25,446 bases of DNA, taken from a virus. Each line of letters opens with the position of its first letter. The stretch's first letter is position 1. The stretch lies in IMG/VR virus record IMGVR_UViG_3300034061_004700, positions 1 to 25,446 of that record; one strand, given 5' to 3'. Under the pieces are notes generated by a model, which worked only from the letters and a program-made list of their open reading frames with translations, had not been told where the DNA came from and searched no databases. The position numbers and the translations under genes are program-made. Shown here piece after piece: positions 22,520-25,446 of this stretch.

Positions 22520-23818
22520 ATGACAAAGCACGATTTTCAAACAGTTGTAAATTTCATTGAGGAAATGAAAGCAACTTCATCAACCAACGATAAAAAGTCA
22601 ATTCTGCAAAAGTATGACTCGCCCGTGCTCAGAAAGTTATTTGAATATGTGTATTCTCCTTTCAAACAATACTACGTCACGTCCGATAATCTAAAGAAGC
22701 GTCAAGATCTTAGTTTTGATAACTATGATGACCTGTTCAGCCTACTCGATGATCTGAACGAACGTCGTGTGACTGGTCACTCTGCAATTCAATCCGTGAA
22801 TGGATTTATTGAAAAGAATAAGGAGTTCGCAGATGTGATCTATGATGTGATAGACCGTAACTTAAAGACCAGAGCAACCACCACACTAATCAATTCTGTT
22901 ATGCCAGGAACGGTTCCAACATTCGATGTTGCCCTAGCTGAAAAGTTCGAAGGCAATGAGAAAAAGGTTAATTTTGACTCAGGCGAATGGTGGGCCAGTC
23001 GTAAGCTTGATGGAGTCCGATGCATTGCCGTAATTGATGAAAACGGAGACATTAAGTTTTATTCTAGAGCAGGAAACGAGTTTTTAACCCTTGACGTTCT
23101 AGCAGAAGAGCTGAAGAGTCTAAATCTTAGATCAGTCGTATTGGACGGAGAAGTTTGCATCATGAAGGATGGTGGACTTGAAGATTTTCAAGGAATCATC
23201 AAGGAGATTGGTCGTAAGGAACATACTATCCAGAACCCAATGTATTATGTGTTCGACATGCTTCAAACCGATGAGTTCAATAACCAGTCTGGAGAAATTC
23301 CTCTCTCTACTAGACTACTTCAGCTTGGAGTCTTTTTCAGCCTTCATTCTGATCTCAAGTGTGTAGCTCCTCTTGTGCAAATTCAAGTCTCAAGCAGAGA
23401 GCACTTTGAAGAAATGGTTGCAGATGCAACCAACTTAGGTTATGAGGGCATAATGATTCGTAAGGATGTTGGTTATGAGGGCAAGCGCTCAAAGAATCTA
23501 CTTAAGGTTAAAAAAATGCACGATGCAGAATACGTAGTAGTCGATGTGGAGAACGGAATTCATCGAGTGATCGAAGCGGGTCGTGAGGTTGAGGAGGAAA
23601 TGCTAAGAGCTGTAATGGTTGAGCATAAGGGTAATCGAGTTAGAGTTGGATCAGGTTTTTCAATCGATCAACGTCGTTTCTATTATCAAAACCCCGATGA
23701 AATTTTAGGTAAAACAATAACCGTTCAGTATTTTGAAGAAACTACAGACCAGCACGGAGATCACTCATTAAGATTTCCAGTCATAAAAGTAGTTCACGGA
23801 CAGAAAAGAGAATTTTAA
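22520..23818 (+). CDS. ATP-dependent DNA ligase, T4 gp30-like
   Basis: A 432-aa ligase that seals nicks in DNA using ATP. The adenylation motif KLDGVR is at 162-167 with the lysine nucleophile K162. SRAGNEF, DGEV (209-212), YYVFDML, EGIMIRK (309-315) and LLKVKK (327-332) follow in the standard order, and a C-terminal OB-fold region includes VRVGSGFS. The N-terminal 150 residues resemble the helical DNA-binding domain of T4 gp30 (487 aa). I chose ATG 22520: the frame is open to a TTG at 22499, but that lies in the terminator T-tract. It heads a replication and nucleotide module and is preceded by the TTTAGTATAATA motif. Confidence 0.95.
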   Translation: MTKHDFQTVVNFIEEMKATSSTNDKKSILQKYDSPVLRKLFEYVYSPFKQYYVTSDNLKKRQDLSFDNYDDLFSLLDDLNERRVTGHSAIQSVNGFIEKNKEFADVIYDVIDRNLKTRATTTLINSVMPGTVPTFDVALAEKFEGNEKKVNFDSGEWWASRKLDGVRCIAVIDENGDIKFYSRAGNEFLTLDVLAEELKSLNLRSVVLDGEVCIMKDGGLEDFQGIIKEIGRKEHTIQNPMYYVFDMLQTDEFNNQSGEIPLSTRLLQLGVFFSLHSDLKCVAPLVQIQVSSREHFEEMVADATNLGYEGIMIRKDVGYEGKRSKNLLKVKKMHDAEYVVVDVENGIHRVIEAGREVEEEMLRAVMVEHKGNRVRVGSGFSIDQRRFYYQNPDEILGKTITVQYFEETTDQHGDHSLRFPVIKVVHGQKREF

Positions 23819-23824
23819 TTATAC

Positions 23825-24304
23825 ATGCATAAAAGAATAATCCTAGTCGGCCGTGCCGCAAGCGGTAAAGACTACATCCGCAAAAAATTTGAAGCTAGAG
23901 GCTTTAGATACGCAATTAGTTACACAACTCGTCCTCCTAGGGAAGGCGAAATTGATAACGTTGATTACATCTTCATTTCTCAGGAAGAGGCTCAAGAAAT
24001 GATTAAGAATGATGACTTCTATGAGTACGTTGAATTCAATGGTTGGATCTACGGAACTTCAAGAGATCAGTTCGATTACGATGATGTGTTCATCATGACT
24101 CCTTCGGGTCTAGCTCATTTGGACGAGGACTCACGTAAAAAATCATTCGTCATCTTCATTGATATTGAAGAAGAGATCAGACGTGAGAGAATGGCGACTC
24201 GTAACATGCCAGGAGATTCGGTGGATCGCAGAATTGAGGCTGATCGCAAGGATTTTGAGAATTTTACAAATTACGATATAAGAATAACTAACCCAGACTT
24301 TTAA
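23825..24304 (+). CDS. Guanylate-kinase-like nucleoside monophosphate kinase
   Basis: A 159-aa protein of the guanylate kinase fold, which phosphorylates (d)GMP or another dNMP to feed DNA synthesis. The P-loop is GRAASGKD (9-16). ISYTTRPPREGE (31-42) and VDYIFIS (46-52) form the GMP-binding lobe, and EYVEFNGWIYGTS (67-79) is the typical Gmk block. The P-loop ends in GKD rather than GKS/T, a variant I associate with phage members. It is shorter than cellular Gmk (about 205 aa), mainly at the C-terminus. It starts 6 nt after the ligase stop and ends 1 nt before the DUF3127 gene. Confidence 0.88.
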   Translation: MHKRIILVGRAASGKDYIRKKFEARGFRYAISYTTRPPREGEIDNVDYIFISQEEAQEMIKNDDFYEYVEFNGWIYGTSRDQFDYDDVFIMTPSGLAHLDEDSRKKSFVIFIDIEEEIRRERMATRNMPGDSVDRRIEADRKDFENFTNYDIRITNPDF

Positions 24305-24305
24305 T

Positions 24306-24731
24306 ATGGCATTTGAATTAACCGGAATAATCATTGAAATATTCCCAGCACAGACTTTTAACAAGGGCTTTCGCAAACGAGAGTTCGTTATTGAAACGGG
24401 AGATAAGTACCCACAAAAAGTAGTTTTCGGACTTGTTCAAGACAAGTGTGACATGATTGACTCCTATGGAGTCGGCGATACAGTTGCAGTTGCATTTGAC
24501 GTTAAAGGCCGAGACTGGACAGACAAATCAGGTCAAACCAAGTACTTCAATACTTTGGAAGCCTATCGAATCAGCGGTCAGCAACGTGCCGCGGTTAAGG
24601 GCAAACAGGTAGAAGAGGACGATGATGACGATGAAATCTTCCGTAGCCTAGGTATTGATACTGGCCCAAAGAAATCAACCGCAAAGGTTGATAAGGATTG
24701 GAGCGATGATGACTTACCTTTTGATCTATAA
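24306..24731 (+). CDS. DUF3127-type OB-fold protein with SSB-like acidic tail
   Basis: A 141-aa protein. Residues 1-90 (FELTGIIIEIFPAQTF, KREFVIETGDKYPQKVVFGL, YGVGDTVAVAFDVKGRDW) match the DUF3127 family, an OB-fold group found mainly in Bacteroidota and their phages. A linker with a DDDDDE run follows, and the C-terminus WSDDDLPFDL copies the DDDIPF tip by which SSB proteins recruit partners. It probably binds ssDNA and takes the gp32 role in replication; that is inference. The two extra residues after DDDLPF differ from cellular SSBs, where F is normally last. Confidence 0.85.
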   Translation: MAFELTGIIIEIFPAQTFNKGFRKREFVIETGDKYPQKVVFGLVQDKCDMIDSYGVGDTVAVAFDVKGRDWTDKSGQTKYFNTLEAYRISGQQRAAVKGKQVEEDDDDDEIFRSLGIDTGPKKSTAKVDKDWSDDDLPFDL

Positions 24732-24752
24732 AAATTAAAAAATAAAATACAC

Positions 24753-25446
24753 ATGACAAAATCTATTAAACTGACAATTGCTATTGTAATCATGGCTATC
24801 TTAGCAGCCGCTTACGTATGGCACTCAAATTCAACTCACCGTTACGTGAGACATGAAGTTCACTCGCCTGAGGCAAAACGCGATCTTGAAGCTCTTGACA
24901 AAGCTCTAAAAATCATGAGAGCAAAGGACTGTTCAGATCCATTGAGCTGGTATTATCAAGGGGCAATTCACTGGATTCCAGATACAATTGCTGACAATAA
25001 ATTGTGCGATTCATATCATACTGTTGCTGACATAAAAGAGGCATGGGATAATTGCACTCACTCACCGAGCGGCAAGGAAAAATTGCATTTCCTAGTTTGG
25101 CACAGACTGTACATTTGGCACTTTGAGAAAATCGTTCGTAAACTATCAGGTTACAATGAGTTCACATTACCTTACTGGGATTATTCTGGACCCAACTCAA
25201 ATAATAAAGTTCTACAAGAAGTATTCAGAACCCCAGGTAGCGGAGTCTATGAAGCTTGCAGATATGATGCCCTAAATGCAGGACAGCCGATTAGCGGAGA
25301 AATCGAAAGAGCTCTTGACCTAACCAACTTAATGAAAAAGACCGACTACCGAGCATTCTGTTATCAAATCAATGCAGCTCCACATGGTGCAATGCACGAC
25401 TACATTGGAGCAGGTAATGATACTACTGGAAATCTAAAGTTCAATA
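24753..25446 (+). CDS. Tyrosinase-family type-3 copper enzyme, N-terminal part (cut at window edge)
   Basis: Open from ATG 24753 to the window end (231 residues), so the gene is incomplete here. A hydrophobic segment at 7-22 (LTIAIVIMAILAAAYV) is a signal peptide or membrane anchor. The tyrosinase core follows. CuA ligand candidates are H73 (WYYQGAIHW), H103 (NCTHS) or H112, and H117 in FLVWHRLYIWHFEKI. FTLPYWDYSG (137-146) is the classic LPYWD block. CuB begins PHGAMHDYIG with H211 and H215; the third CuB His should lie downstream. Cys 60, 85, 101, 169 and 203 may form disulfides. Tyrosinases hydroxylate monophenols and oxidise diphenols to quinones using O2. It starts 21 nt after the SSB-like gene. 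Location suggests export to the envelope or periplasm. Confidence 0.9.
   Translation, partial: MTKSIKLTIAIVIMAILAAAYVWHSNSTHRYVRHEVHSPEAKRDLEALDKALKIMRAKDCSDPLSWYYQGAIHWIPDTIADNKLCDSYHTVADIKEAWDNCTHSPSGKEKLHFLVWHRLYIWHFEKIVRKLSGYNEFTLPYWDYSGPNSNNKVLQEVFRTPGSGVYEACRYDALNAGQPISGEIERALDLTNLMKKTDYRAFCYQINAAPHGAMHDYIGAGNDTTGNLKFN

Noticed and set aside
1-25446. tRNA, rRNA, integrase, transposase or attachment sites
   Set aside because: I saw no cloverleaf-like sequence, rRNA segment, recombinase motif or terminal inverted repeats in the window.

Overview
The window is a gene-dense stretch (about 37% GC by eye, every gene on the + strand, many 1-50 nt overlaps) of a large tailed-phage genome. A T4-like myovirus infecting a member of the Bacteroidota fits best. 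The phage assignment rests on a T4 gp17-type large terminase, a PhoH-like ATPase, a gp26-like baseplate protein, a T4-type ATP-dependent DNA ligase, and promoter motifs resembling T4 late promoters. The host assignment rests on a bS21 ribosomal protein and a DUF3127 ssDNA-binding-like protein that both look Bacteroidota-type, and on A-rich leaders that almost never carry a Shine-Dalgarno sequence.

Layout. (1) 1-3848: C-terminus of an unidentified gene, terminase, a small unknown gene, PhoH-like ATPase and an ECF-type sigma factor. (2) 3851-5476: three membrane-associated proteins of unknown function; the third carries a 12-bp coding repeat. (3) 5493-12699: probable virion and assembly genes, including a gp26-like baseplate protein, an overlapping small gene without an ATG start, a low-complexity 488-aa protein, a coiled coil, a membrane-anchored protein and a 700-aa protein. 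(4) 12700-14639: three tandem late-promoter-like motifs ahead of a 512-aa protein, then an A9 run and an SH3-like ORF that may be joined to it by frameshifting. (5) 14640-16933: an enzyme islet of FkbM-type methyltransferase, MBD4-like DNA glycosylase and a glycosyltransferase-like protein. (6) 16978-21119: three unknown proteins whose N-termini resemble T4 capsid-targeting sequences. (7) 21121-22500: bS21, a Nudix hydrolase that also has a capsid-targeting-like N-terminus, an acidic unknown protein, and the only clear intrinsic terminator. (8) 22502-25446: nucleic-acid metabolism genes (DNA ligase, guanylate-kinase-like, DUF3127 protein), then a tyrosinase-family copper enzyme cut by the window edge.

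How it may work together (inference): the sigma factor could direct late transcription from the RATAAATAA motifs 19-23 nt upstream of several structural genes. bS21 could bias host ribosomes. Four proteins may be packaged into the capsid and processed by a prohead protease. The most unexpected cargo is the tyrosinase; the possible frameshift junctions and the MBD4-like glycosylase islet also deserve a second look.
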